Shown here: one piece after another, positions 37,143-49,602 of the stretch
Layout of the letters: each line of letters starts with the position of its first letter
How positions within the stretch are numbered: the first letter of the stretch is position 1
Assembly (NCBI GenBank): GCA_964035015.1
Contig: OZ036010.1
Location: forward strand, 8,642,173 to 8,706,172
Source of the DNA: Corallium rubrum
Taxonomy: Eukaryota > Cnidaria > Anthozoa > Scleralcyonacea > Coralliidae
DNA length: 64,000 nucleotides
Direction: 5' to 3'
The notes under the pieces: model-generated
Database searches by the model: none
What the model was told of the DNA's origin: nothing
What the model saw: the letters and a program-made list of their open reading frames with translations, nothing else
Made by a program: the position numbers and the translations under genes

Positions 37143-37456
37143 CGTGGCGAAACTAACGCTTTGAAACGTGAAACAAGGTTTTAAAATCCGCACGCCGCAA
37201 TGTTGGACGCAAATGGTAATAAATTCTTCTAATAAAAAACTTTAAAGATATTTTCGCAGCACTGGTAAACCCGATCAGACTATGGTAAACTTTGCACGCT
37301 GCGAGTGAATTTTTTAATCCGGAAAGAAATTAACTCATTCCCGCATCACACTGTGTGGTGTTATAGATGATCCGATTATCCGATTACTGTTAAGCATAAT
37401 CGATTGTGGAAAAATAATCGATTAATCGATTAATCGGGAGCAGCTCTACATAATTG

Positions 37457-38143
37457 CATGTTTTTTCTTGCCGATGTCCGTTGTATTTTTTACCTGTACA
37501 TGTGGCTGCCGTCTTATCTTCTTTTAAATAGTTTTCTTTTTGTAAAACTACTTAATATGACTAAGTAGCGGTTGTTTATAATAAATTTAGCATAAAAAAT
37601 GGAAAAGGAACATTTTTTTAAAACGTACAAATGCTGTTGAAATATTTATTAAGGCCATTGGCATTAACATGTATGTGAAAACATTTTCAGCAATTCTGAT
37701 TTTGAAATGAAAAACTGTTTTTGTTATATTTGTTTAAATAAATTTAAAATATCATAAATGAATACCAACCAGGCAGTTTGAGTAGTTTTCAAAATGCAAA
37801 TATTTTTAGATACCAAGGGTCTTTGTAAACATGGAAAGAAAGAACTGTACAATATAACCCTAATGTTTTGATAAAATTTTGACGCCTGTTTCAGTAGTGT
37901 GGTGGTAACATCGTCGGCTTGCGGCGACATGCAAATTTTTTCATCTTAATATATTTTACGAAATATCATCCTTAAATTTTTCTTTGTTTTTTTGTTGCAT
38001 TTTTCTTTAAAAAAATAGAGTTTTTGTTTTTTATTTCAAATATTCTACCAGAATTAAAACTATATTTTCATTCCGACAGGAGTAGCTATTTCCAGGCCTC
38101 CAATAAAAAAAGAGCGCAAGGGGGGTTGCTGTAAAAGCAGGCA
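37457..38143. other. Spacer between two transposons
   Basis: AT-rich, no supported gene or repeat. It ends in AGCAGGCA directly before the next element. Confidence 0.5.
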
Positions 38144-40686
38144 GGTTGATGCGCCATATAGCAAGTCACCGGTGACGTCAAGAATAATTATAATAATTAG
38201 AAGGCACACATGCATCGTAGAATTATAATAGCGGAGGGCAACTAGGATTGGGTATCGGTAAATATGTATTTGTGGCATTGTGTCTTTGGGTCTCTAGGTG
38301 TCTCTGGGTTTTTAGGTCGATAGGTCTTTGGGACTCTAGGTCTCTAGGTCTTTGGGCCTCTAGGTCTCTGGGTTTTTAGGTCTTTGGGAATCTAGGTCTT
38401 TGGGTCTCTATGTCTCTGGGTTTTTGGGTCTTTGGGTTTCTAGGTTTTTGGGTCTCTGGGTCTATGGGTCTCTGGGTCTCTGGGTCTCTGGGTCTCTGGG
38501 TCTTTGGGTCTTTGGGTCTCTGGGTCTCTGGGTCTCTGGGTCTCTGGGTCTCTGGGTCTCTGGGTCTTTGGGTCTTTGGGTCTCTGGGTCTCTGGGTCTC
38601 TGGGTCTTTGAGTCTTTGGGACTCTGGGTCTCTGGGTCTTTGGGTCTTTGGGTCTCTGGGCCTTTGGGTCTCTGGGTCTTTGGATCTCTGGGTCAAATAT
38701 ATTTTTTTGGAAAAGCCCAGTTTCTTCAAAATTCTCTTTGTATTGTCAATTAGCAGACCAGAAATAAGGCACGCTTCAGTCAGTATATACCGTAGCCTAA
38801 GTGCAATGTCTTAATTTTTTATATTATTTAACACTTTGTTTCAATAGACTTGACAGACCATGCGAAGACTGCGTGGTAAAATCTCGTATTTTCGAGAACT
38901 TGAAAGTGCATTCAACCAATTAAGACGATTTATTTGACCCAAGTCGAACACGTGCATCCCCCATACATAATCCAATTCATGTAGAATTTAAAAATACGTT
39001 AATACGGCTTTTTTTTTGGGGGGGGGGGGGGGGGGGGGGGGGGGTGGTGGGGTGGGGGGGGGGGGTGTTTCCATAAAATTTCATTATAGCATGTTGCGTG
39101 CTCGATTTTTTCAAGTTCTTTTGCCTTTGATCGAGTTGGGTTGAGGTGTTTTCCGATAGTATTGGTGAATTAATGAGTAGTTTACCAGTAATGTTGCTGA
39201 CAAGGTTTGTCCGCGAAGACAGAATAGACGAATTTATTACAGACGCGAAAAAATGCGCGCCGTGTTGACATCAGTACCTATGAAGACACAAGAAAGAGCC
39301 ACAGTATATCAGAGTACATATACGTACTGTTTACCTAGTAACGGCTTTCTCCTTGTTTGAATAGCTTTACCTTTTGCAAGTGACAGAGTTATAGATGATA
39401 AGTAATGCGGCTGGCAATTGTCTTCGTCATAAACATTCTTACAAAGGCTTACATGTGTTTACAACGTACTGACGCCGGCGATCGCGATAGACCTAGTATG
39501 TAAAATATGACGAGCTATTTCAAAACAGGTTGGCCCTGGCCTTGCTACTTTATAGTCCAACAGCTCAGTACAAAATGCAAGTATAGTATTAAGCACCGAA
39601 TAGAGCAAACTCAATATGTTGAACTGCTCAGTGTATGCATGTCCAGATATCGCGTAGGTGTCGCGTGTCGTATTACATTTGGAAACGTGTGTTTCAAAAC
39701 ATGTTTAAATATTCTCTGTTTGTCCGAATTAAAATAAATTCTATATCAGAATGATCGCTTGAATCTGCCGAATCCGACACTATAGGTTTTGTTTACTGTC
39801 TAAATATATTAGATCAGTTGCTCATTTTTCAGAAAAACGGCCTTGTTGCATGTGCAGTAATACATGTACGATTAGCAAACTTTCGGCGCTTCCTGCACTG
39901 CTGCAGTTCATATAAGACCATATAGATTCTATTTGTCAAAATCTATGCAATTATGCATTGCCATGTAGTCTTGCCAGAGTACGCACAGGCTACGCCAAGC
40001 TTTCAGAAATCAGTAGCCCGAGTGAACGCGGGCCTGACCAGGCGTCTTGTTGAAACAACAACCATTTGCGTTTCATTTTGAATTTCAGTTATCTGACATT
40101 TCCAGAAGAAAAATAGCAAACTCGAGGTTCTCTTATGTACTCAACTGTAATTAACAACTTCTCTTGTTGCAATAATAATTGACGGACACGTAGAAGTATA
40201 TTATATTTACACCATTTTCACAATGGCGTTTCAGTCTTAAATTCTTAATCAGCCTTTCTTGCCCCGATTGTACTGTGTCTGCAATTCAAATAATCTTGCT
40301 TCGTAACGAGCCCAGAAAGACTCATGTGTAGATTGTAGATCATGTGTAGATATTGCAAATAAAAGAATATTTAACACTTGAAAATAACGCCTTTATGACA
40401 GTGTAGCCTGCTTTGTCACATTAAAATACTCATTAATACTAATTCATGACCAAAACACGAAAGAAATCAATACCGTAGCAGTGCATGGTTGTAAATCGGA
40501 TACAGCATCGTCCTGATTTACATCAACTTTCGCTTCGATTTTCTCGGCTAAAACGAGATGTATCCCCAAAATAGTTGATGAACTTGATTACTTTGATGCA
40601 TTTGCAGCTCGCCTTGTAAATCAGATAGAGCTCGGCTGCTCATGCTGTATCTATTACTTACAACGTGGGCTGGCCAGTAGAAATTA
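38144..40686 (+). repeat. Left terminal inverted repeat
   Basis: About 2.5 kb whose inverse complement is 51691-54082, highly similar with small indels. A 234-bp stretch at 40426-40659 is present only on this side. It includes a GGGTCTCT-type minisatellite (38281-38692), a G-homopolymer tract (39019-39066) and a decayed copy of the helicase 5' coding end (40102-40190). The open frames running through the minisatellite (repeats of LGLWVSGS) are repeat artefacts. Confidence 0.92.
38281..38692. repeat. 8-bp minisatellite (GGGTCTCT/GGGTCTTT)n, left arm
   Basis: About fifty tandem octamers with C/T variation. Since 8 is not a multiple of 3, every frame reads the same 8-residue peptide cycle, which explains the open frames on both strands. 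It is mirrored at about 53440-53935. Confidence 0.95.
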
Positions 40687-40901
40687 TTTTAAAGGATAAA
40701 AACAGTTACTGTTACTCAGAGTTTCACGCTCATTGGCGATCATCGGACTAAACGATTTGAGGCTACAGTATATACAATGTGCTTTATAGTAGTTGTTTGC
40801 CTACATGTTCATATAATCACATTTATATTAGGTAAAAAAAGAAAACTCTAACAATGCAATTTATATCAGTTAATATATTATGCAATTTATATAGTTATAT
40901 A

Positions 40902-43241
40902 TTAGTTAGCTTCGTCTGTGTCATCTGTAACGGGTTCCGCAACCTCCGCTGCAGTTACCAATGTTTGGTGAGGGAGGGTTGGATGCGAATTATCACTCGA
41001 CTGCGATGCTTGAGTAATATACTCATCAAATCCTTCTTGATTAGGGTGTTGTACCTCTGCTCGTAGTATCTGTTGGTCTGTAAGCCCATGATCAACTCTG
41101 TCAAATATCGTTGTATATTCTTCGACCGTTAATCCAAACTTCGCCAAATCATCAGAAACAACAGCAGTTGGAAGTACTTTAAAAAAGACGTCAGAACGAT
41201 CGACTTGAAGCCTGACGCCAAGACCCATGTCTTGCAGCTTATCCATCTCCTGTCTCACGGTATTGGTGTCTGGCCTTATCCGCGAGCTAAACTTGCGATA
41301 TACCAATTTTACCGTTACAAAAGGGCCGGGATGTCTCAGGATGGCTTCTTGGATCTCGTCTGGCTCCACATAGGTTTTTGCTTGGACCTCGCCAAGCGAA
41401 GCACACTACAGTACAGAAAAAATAGCCGAAATTATTTTTTTCCCCCGAAAATATATAGTTATGGTTATCACCACGTATTTCAGTATACGTACTGATAATA
41501 ATCTAAGTTTTTGACCAGTGTATACCGTACAATCGCTGATAAATCCAATTACACAAGAACTGATAAACCTGAGTAATGGTGTATACTGATATTACACTAG
41601 AGTTGATCACTGATAAATATATTTTTTACCTAAGTCATGCAACTCGGGCTACAATTAACTCCGAGAAGGGCCAAAAATATTTTTATGCCAATGGGCTATA
41701 AAAAAGAGTTAATAGCATAATTTTAGATATCGATATCGTTACCCAGTTTAATTTACACAGCAGTTATCTAGTGTAATATCGTAATTTTAGAGGGCTACGC
41801 CTATACGAGTTTTTTAGTGTTCCACTATCTATAGATATCGATCGTTTTCATCTGACGTCACGGCGGCCATATTGGTGTACCGAAACAATGAAATGGCGGC
41901 CATATTGGTGTACCATCTTTATCCTATGAGAATTTAACTCTAATTCTTATTCAAAAATTTCGTATTGTTTCACCACCCCAATGGGGCCACCGATCACGTG
42001 AGTAAAACGATCCATATTGCCAAGCTCTATTATAAAATTTTCAGTTCAATTTAATTCAATTCTTTGGTTAAGACAATGAATCTAAAATTTGTTTAGTACC
42101 TAGCCTGATACATACGCAATGTAACTATGAAACAAACATATTTACGAAAATTTCACGTTACCTGTCTGAGAATTGCTCTCTGTTTTTCAAAGTATCCGGC
42201 CAGGGCAATGGCTGCAGACATGGTTCGGGCAGATATTCTTCCCGGAAGATCCTCTGCGCTTTGGTTTAGGGCTTGGTATATCATGGTGAATAGAACGTGG
42301 ATTACTGCTGCCAGCCTAACGATATTTTTGTCGTCTTTTGCATTACCAACGCCGCCGTCTTCTTGTGGAGATGAGTTCTCGTCATTTGTATGCTTCACGT
42401 ACATGTCAAGAGCTTCTTCTTCCAGGGAATACTTTGTTTGTTCGCCGGTGTTATGTTTCGCAAATATTTTCTCATACAACTTATCAAACGAGGCGAGACG
42501 AGTATCTTTGAGTCTTCTGCTGCATTCCATTCTATTGTTGATGGGCACATGCGTTGTTGGTGGCAGACATATGAGGAACCTGTCGAGAAGTCCATTGCTA
42601 TCAGTCACCAATCTAGGCATTATGGAGCGCAAAAAGGGCTCTGGTTGAGTGAAGCAAGACAATGCCATGGCTGCTGAAGGAACTCCGACTCTTTTGTTAG
42701 TGTTACCTTTCGTCTCGTACCAATGAGAGCCATCGTAACATTGAAGCAGTCGTTTCATTGACGGCGCCAAGGCACTACTTTTGGTACCAACCACAGCCTT
42801 AAACCATTCTTGGCATTCGTCGATGGCGCACAACGCAACTCGATTTGCACTTCTGGTGAAGAATCGGAATAGACCTTTTGAGGTGGCGTCTTCCAGAAGC
42901 ATTTCCTCTCCAACTTTTCCTTCAAGATGGTGCAAAATAGGCTGGGTAACACAGTTTTTGTGGCTTTGGGTTTTTCCAGTTGAGGGACCACCAAGAGCAA
43001 GCATGTAAAGATTAACTCTTTCTTCGTACCCGTCAAAAATTTCTACCACAGCATTTCCCATGAGAGCGCTGACTGCAGGAAAAGAGCTGGCCAGAAGAAA
43101 TTCTTTACACGTACCCTTTGCATTGGAGAACGTTGTCATCCATCCTTCCACTTCATCCTTGGCAATATCTTTCCAAGGAAGATAGCAAGCTCGAGCTTCT
43201 CTTATAATCGAGTCAACTGTAACGACTTCTCTTGTTGCCAT
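40902..43241 (-). CDS. DUF3987-like AAA+ (primase-helicase-like) ATPase of the large transposon
   Basis: Exon 1 is 43241-42162 and exon 2 is 41405-40902 (stop), GT-AG and in phase, 527 residues with no interruptions. Walker A is LGGPSTGKTQSHK (~residue 84), Walker B LCAIDECQEWF (~140), a sensor-like SCFTQPEPFL (~190) and an arginine-finger-like SNGLLDRFLICLPP (~210). This is the arrangement of DUF3987/D5-like helicases seen in phages, plasmids and some eukaryotic mobile elements. The C-terminal exon carries LVYRKFSSRIRPDT and VRQEMDKLQDMGLG, compatible with a winged helix, then an acidic tail. A TATA box (CTATAAAA) sits about 50 bp before the ATG. Probable role: DNA unwinding or replication of the element. 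Helicase class: good; exact family: inference. Confidence 0.8.
41850..41915. promoter_or_regulatory. CRE and duplicated YY1-like motif in the helicase intron
   Basis: TGACGTCA (palindromic CRE) is followed by GGCGGCCATATTGGTGTACC, which recurs 33 bp downstream (41862-41881 and 41895-41914). GCGGCCATATTG resembles a YY1 site (CAATATGGCCGC on the other strand). It could be a regulatory cassette or merely a repeat scrap. Confidence 0.3.
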
Positions 43242-43287
43242 AATGAAAGACGAACACGAAATAAATTCAAACGGGAGGTGCGGTTTG

Positions 43288-43295
43288 TTTTATAG
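43288..43295 (-). promoter_or_regulatory. TATA box of the helicase gene
   Basis: CTATAAAA on the minus strand, 47-54 bp upstream of the ATG at 43241, implying a very short 5' untranslated leader. Confidence 0.5.
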
Positions 43296-43868
43296 GTTCG
43301 AGATTAGAGAATGCAATTATAGGACAGGTTTATTTCAATAAACGTAAAATGACATTTCTTAATAAAACCTTAGGGTACAATCTATATTTGCCCACTCATG
43401 TTAATTAATACTGTCGGATGTTACTAAACACGTTGATCTATATACAAACTGAAAGATCGGAACTTGAAAGGGAACTATTTAGAATCACATGCACTGCAAT
43501 CACATTTTTATTACACTGCCAAACGTAACGATATATTTAATCTGAATGAATGTACCCTCAATATACGCGCGAAAACATATGGACAACAGCTAACCGCTCT
43601 TTTAAAGAAATATATACAAACGGAGTAAAGACATCTTTTAGGAAGTAAAATAATATAGTTACAACAAGACAGAGACATAAATAGTAATATACCTACATTT
43701 ACACTAATATAACTGAGAAACGTTCTATGATAAGTTGTAACTATATATACATGTATAGTGCATGTGGTACGTTTGCGAGCTTGGTGACGTGTAATGCATG
43801 TAACAGACGTTTGTCGTTTGGTGGACGTTCGTCACTGAGCTCAATTATATTACTCAGAAAATATTTCT

Positions 43869-43925
43869 GAGCCCCAGACAGGTATCGAACCTGCAACCTT
43901 CTAATAACCGATTGGCAACCCTTAA
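43869..43925 (-). repeat. tRNA-derived SINE fragment
   Basis: On the minus strand AGAAGGTTGCAGGTTCGATA and CCTGTCTGGGGCTC look like the T-arm (B box GGTTCGATACC) and acceptor end of a tRNA-derived SINE. The A-box half is degenerate, so this is not a working tRNA gene. Confidence 0.45.
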
Positions 43926-43995
43926 AAGCTTAAACGATCAACAGCGTAACTAAGTAATTTAATGTAATAATGTAGGTGTATTGCTATGTTGTCGT

Positions 43996-44857
43996 AGCGT
44001 GCGTGTAACCGCCCATGGGGGGAAATATCAGAGTTTATTTCCCTAACGCCACGTCACTAAATGGAGGAAGGGCGGCTACACACTGGCTACAAATTCGTAA
44101 CTACCGGTATGCCGCAATTGGGTGTGTCCACTGGGGTGTGTCCTTTTAACAGTTTTACATCTTCATCAGCATCGCAGAAGTTTCCTTTTCAGTCCATCCG
44201 ACGCCACGCCTGAAAACAAATCGACACTGAAACATGCACTCTAAAAATTTTGACGTTTGATCGTTTAGCTCTTGGCCATATGTTCAAAAATAGTTAAGAA
44301 TAGTTTTATATAATGATGTTCTCTCATTTCTTATTCTTGCTATCTGGTTCTCTTATTTATAAACTATTGTGATTCAATACAAATGCTTCGGTTGGCTTCG
44401 CTACATTATAACTGACTGACATTTGTACTGCAGTGTAAAAGGGAATAAGTACAATTTATAATAACCGAATAAAAAACAAAGTTATGCAACTTCGTCTTAT
44501 AGTTCTTCTTCTTTTTTTATTTAATATATGCCTTATATATGCTCATATCTCATGAGTTCTATTTAGTTCGTATAGATAAATATGATACTCGCTTAATGCG
44601 GCAATTATATATGTTTCCTTTTTTGTAAGGTGAATGAACAATCTAATTCTTCAGTGTTCTTTATATATTTCCGTATCTACTGAAATTAGATTGGTGCCCT
44701 GAAGGCCATATAGAAAAATAACCTTGTATAAATTGACACCGGGGAAATTTTACCCTCAAATTTGGCTCTAGTGTAAAAAAAGTTAGCTAGTTAAATGCAT
44801 GGGAATATAAATGCTTCATGGGTCACAAAAGTTTGTTATCGTTTATATATACTATGC
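43996..44857 (+). repeat. Inner inverted repeat, left copy
   Basis: The inverse complement matches 50663-51298, with indels (for example the AGTCCATCCGACGCCACGCC segment near 44192 and its inverse near 51160). A 120-bp piece of it is repeated directly at 45413-45540. It brackets the transposase gene, and its outer edge abuts the helicase promoter region. Confidence 0.8.
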
Positions 44858-45081
44858 GAAATCGTTTATATATACTATATACTTGCTTCATGACGAGAAC
44901 AGAAAGACTCATTTCAGATTTCTGAGATGTATAGTTAAACGAAGCGTCACAGGCACATTATATAACGTAGGTTATAGTCAGTAGAAATTGTATAGTCAAA
45001 CAGAAAATTTCCTTCGCTTTGAAAAGTCAGTTAATTACTTACATAAAGAAACCTCGGGGTATAGATTAGAATTTATAACAC

Positions 45082-45300
45082 TTGCCCACCTGTCGTCAGT
45101 ATGTCCCAAAAAAGACGTTAATATTTATCTATAATTCAATAATTCAGTCTTACCTCGATTACTATGATTTAGTATGGCACAGTGGTCTGAATCAAGATCA
45201 AACTGATCGACTACAAAAATTACATAACAGAGCAGCACGTGTAATTACCCAGGCTGAATATGAAATACGATCGTCTGATCTGTTAACTTGGCTGGGATAA
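45082..45300 (+). pseudogene. LINE reverse transcriptase C-terminal scrap
   Basis: The frame reads FIYNSIIQSYLDYYDLVWHS and LQKLHNRAARVITQ, the conserved segment after the RT palm in non-LTR retrotransposons (typically ...Y..LVW... LQ..QNRA.R.I). It continues after a stop with degenerate LINE-like text to about 45410. It is a dead fragment nested in the large transposon. Confidence 0.75.
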
Positions 45301-45808
45301 TTTACACTCTCGCCGAATAATCAATTCAGCCACAGTGATGCATAAAATATTTTATTGCAATACTTCTAATTACCTCAATAAATGTCATAAAATGAATGTT
45401 ATATAAATAAAGTTTCCTTTTCAGTCCATCCGACGCCACGCCTGAAAACAAACCGACATTGAAACATGCACTCTAAAATTTTCTACGTTTGATCTTTGAA
45501 CTCTTGGCAATATGTTCAATAATACTTGAAAATAATGTTATTTAATTAAATATCGCGCGCTTCAAAAAGCTAGCAATAACCCAGTAATAACAATGGCCGG
45601 GAAGTATATATTAACAACATATAAAACCATTTTGTTGGGTTTTTTTATCTGATCACGATGCCCTCAGCCGATAGGCGGCCAAACATGAGCCTGCTCGCAG
45701 GCTAACCAAACATATAGTCACTGTGACAAAATGAATTCGCACTCATATTCTGATTTCCGTCTGCTTGTTTGACATGCGTTACTGCTCTATTTACTGTGAA
45801 CAGTTGTT

Positions 45809-48800
45809 TTGTATAGTCGCTATTTTTTCGCAATGTTCAACGACAAGCCAATTTTGATATTTAAATGTATCATTTTTATATCAATAATTTCTGTCTGTGT
45901 CTCTCAAGGCATCCCTCCTTCTTGGGTAAATTACATTAAAAGTGCCATTGAAGCGTTTGAAAATTCTGGTAAACGTACATATCAATATGGGTCAAGTGAA
46001 AATATCGCGAGTTCGATAGTGTCGCTTTCTAATCAAGATCAAATCAGCCATGCAGATACTGTGTATACTCCTTCAATAATGTTGTGGAATCCGCTGATAC
46101 AATTCAGTGCTTATTCAGCTATTGAATGCCCGATTTGTCGAGGACAGTTAAAGGTATGGAGATGGAAAGATGGTTCTTCAGCAAGAGAAACTCCAAGGTC
46201 ACTTATTTGCCTACAAAAGAAGGTCTACCTTGTTTCGTGTGTGTATTTATGCGAACAAAATCAACACGAGATTGTCGGACACGACCCTGCAATTATTACA
46301 ACATTGCAAAACACGTTTCCTTTTCTGCACATTCCCTTCATTCTATTCCACAAGTCTGGCGTAACGAGAGAACTATATGACTTCATTTCTTCAAGTATCC
46401 AAAGTGGCCTATCGTTGATAGATATTGAAAGCATTATTACACAGCAACACAGCGCACGTCATTATCGCGATGCTTGTGAATATACAGCTTATAAAAAATT
46501 AAATAACATTGTTAATCTACAAGAGTTTCCAGCTTTTGATCCAGCGAAAGAGTACATAAGTAGGAAGCTCATTTTCCGGGTATTTTTGAAGAGTTTTGTA
46601 GAAGTGGAGCACATGTACACGGAACATATGGCGTCAAAGAGAGGGAAATGGATTTCAGCCGATCATACGTTCAAGGTAAAATTATATATAACATGCAGTA
46701 TGCATGAATCATTATTGTTCCCATTCGCTTTTTATATACACAGCAATATACACAACTTGAATAGGGAATTGAAGACATATTTCACCAAAAGTTTTAATAT
46801 TTTACTTTTTATCTTTTTCGTTATAATGTGTAATGGAAAATTCATTTGAGTAACGTTTTCGAGACTAAAAAATAGAGAAATATATACACATTAACGAATA
46901 CCCAAAAATAAAAGTGTTATAAACACAAGCCGCTATGCGAGTCGAGCCACATGTGTTTAGATCACAGTATCCTACCCATAAAACAATTTTGTATTCAACA
47001 AATAAATTTCCAAGCAGCCAGGTAAAAAATCAGACGTAGTTCAACGCTTCTCTGGCTTAAAAAAGCAACAAACTTTTAAGCCATAGTATAGCGTTAAACA
47101 ATATGTCGGAATTTGGTATTTATTTTAAAAATGCATGAAATTTGCAATTTTCTCGAACTTCATTTGTTCAACTCTCACGTGGGGGGTGAGGCAAGCTCAT
47201 TTGAACTTTCGTATATATGGTATAAATATTATTTAATAAACACATGCAGGTACTGCATGCTCTTGTTACCAGATTTTATTAGTAAAGTACTACTATGATA
47301 GCCGGTTTTATTGTTAATTCTCATATATGTTTTGGTACGTTACAGGTGACGGCAAACATTGGTTATTGGAAACACGGGATGTGGAATAAACTGTACGACT
47401 CCCTTTTTATCGCAATGAGCGAGAACAGTGACATATTGGCATGGCAATTAACAAAGGGTACATCTATAGACAATGTTGAAATTTTGCTTCGTTGGTATAA
47501 ATAATAGACTAACCAATCACGGTGAAGGTTTCGAAGGTATTGTATTGGACAACTGCTGTTCTGTGAAAAATAAATTTAAAAATATTTTTGGTGATGACGT
47601 TGTAATAAAATTAGACATATTCCATGCAATTCAGAGAATTATTGTACAAATACCAAAACGTCAATCGAACGCAGCAATGCAAAGGACACGAAGAATCATG
47701 ATTAAAGAACTGCGACTTTGCTTTCGTAAAAATAGTGACATTGGCCATATTCGTAAAGAGAAAACTCCAAGCCCGGAAGAGCTTGAAAATAACTTTCACA
47801 GATTTCTAAAAAGATGGGAAACTGAAGTAATTGATGATATCAACGTTCTTCCTCCAACAGCGGTCAACGAAGTTTACAATTTACTACACCATGTAAGATC
47901 AAGCTGTCTTTCTGATATCCCCCCAGGTGTTGGAACAAACAGGAACGAACGTCTTCACCGAAAAATGCGAAAGTGGATAAATAAAAATCGGATTGGCGTA
48001 AGCTACGCAGTTGCAGTTTTATTTCTAATGTTTTATGTTCACATGGAAAGAAAGGAGAAGCTGAAGCGTGGTGCAAAAGGAGGACAGAAGCATGTTATTG
48101 CACCTGTCACTAGATGGTATCAAGAATTTTTGGAGAAAGGAGATCAAAGGACATCAGAAAAATTTGGCATTGGGGTCAACGTACGGGATTTACCTAGTGA
48201 TGTATCTGCGGGTTCTGAAGACTCGCACGGCCATATATCACCAGATATTTACAAAGAAACAGATAGCACCAATAGTTCCGAAGAGTCTGATTCAGACGCC
48301 GAAAGTAGATCAACTGCCACTGTGTCAGCAGAAACTGCAAATAACCTTGTCGGTAGAGCTAGAGTTATGGAAAATGTTACAAAGAACATATTCAAGAACA
48401 CAAGTGCTCCTATGATATCGGACAAAACATTGTGGCTAGATTACCCAGCTTCTTTGTTGCTTTTCTCATATCCAGAGAGTAATATTCAGTGTGACTACGA
48501 CAAAGCAGTAGAAAGAGTAAAGAGTATGGTTGAAAACTACGGTTTTAAACTGATCGATATCGCTGGAGATGGAGACTGCTGTTTTAACTCAGTGGGGCAC
48601 GGATTAGAGAGTTTCTTTCAGGTAGAATCTTCTCCAATAGTTAGACATTTGACGTCAGTGGGAATTTTTAAAGGCCAGGATGAAGTGGATCGAATAATGC
48701 GTTTGCGGGAACTTGTTGTTGCGGAGTGGCTTGGTGAATTTAGCAGCGAGTATTCGATGTTTCTCACTGTTGCTGATCAATCGTCTTTTCACGATATGGC

Positions 48801-49602
48801 TCAACGCTTCATTCAAAGAGGCGTATTTGACTGCGAACTCGGAAACAGCGTGCTTATGGCTCTAGCAAACATTTTGAAGTGCCCAATAGTAGTCTTCACT
48901 TCAATTGATACTTATCCTATCATACCACTGATTCCCAGAGAAAGCCCGTTATCTGTAATTCCGATTTATGTTGCATTCAACCAAACTGGAAAGGGTCATT
49001 ATAACGCCCTCTGCAGCGTACCCGAAGAAGCACTCGCAATTAAAGAGACCGATGTCGAAAATGAAGTCATGCTTTCTAAAAAGTCATCATGTAGGTGTGG
49101 TCAAGGACGCGCAAAAGTAAAAGTGAAAAGCTTCTGCATAGATTATGGTTCAAGATGCAAGTGCTTTCAGCAAATGCAAGGATGCAATAATAATTGTGGA
49201 TGCAGGAATTGCGGTAACCCGCATGGAGAAAAAAAGGCTAACCCCACTCCAACACAAAGCAGGAAGCGGAGAAAACACGACACAACGCCAAAAACATCAA
49301 GCGAATTCGTGGACAACCATGGGGAGCAGCTTCCTCATGGCAAGTGGAGCGATTTTGAACGCTTCATTTTGCAACAAATTGTGCAAAACCGTGTGGCATT
49401 CGGAGAGCAAGAACCTGACTATGATAAAATATGTCAGGAATTTCTTTCTGTGATGACTCATAGTGGGAACACAAGCACAACCACGACTCAAACAACACCA
49501 AGAATCAAAGCGATGGCCAAGAATATTTTAAGCCAAAGAAACCTAACTCTTACATTGTTACAACGCGAGATGGAGAATAGTTTGTTGAATCAGAATAAAT
49601 GA
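45809..49602 (+). CDS. Zinc/DDE-transposase-OTU-CXC protein of the large transposon (one frameshift)
   Basis: Exon 1 (45809-46675) and exon 2 (47346-49602) join in phase, about 1,040 residues if the extra A near 47499 is ignored; the copy as read is broken there. Exon 1: ECPICRGQL and YLVSCVYLC (zinc site), then FHKSGVTRELYDFI, typical of DUF6729-like transposase N-termini. Catalytic candidates: ADHTFK (D), IVLDNCC and IKLDIFHAIQR (D), TNRNERLHR (E). OTU protease: GDGDCCFNSVGHG (Asp/Cys) and GKGHYNALC (His) at 48565-49010, apparently intact. CXC zinc domain: CRCGQGRAK to CGCRNCGNPHG (49093-49227). The N-terminus is hydrophobic, so the real start may be later or in another exon. Inferred role: transposase, with the OTU possibly removing ubiquitin from host or self proteins. 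Confidence 0.8.

Larger units (their letters stand above)
34062..37448 (-). mobile_element. hAT transposon with intact ends and perfect 8-bp TSD
   Basis: Ends TAGAGCTGCTCCC and GGGAGCAGCTCTA are inverse copies. The flanks carry CATAATTG on both sides (34054-34061 and 37449-37456), the 8-bp duplication of hAT. Subterminal regions contain clustered AATCGATTAATCG repeats, plausible transposase binding sites. It encodes a BED-finger transposase on the minus strand and holds an inserted palindrome (36757-37142) upstream of its start codon. The perfect duplication argues for recent insertion. Confidence 0.92.

Noticed and set aside
38376..38814. Several long open frames on both strands reading LGLWVSGS or DPETQRPR repeats (also 53318-53778)
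   Set aside because: They arise from an 8-bp minisatellite that is open in all frames; there is no evidence of a protein.
42127..42677. Plus-strand frames over the helicase
   Set aside because: Antisense shadows; the minus strand carries Walker A/B motifs.
43869..43925. tRNA gene
   Set aside because: A B-box-like T-arm is present, but the A-box/D-arm and acceptor pairing are missing.
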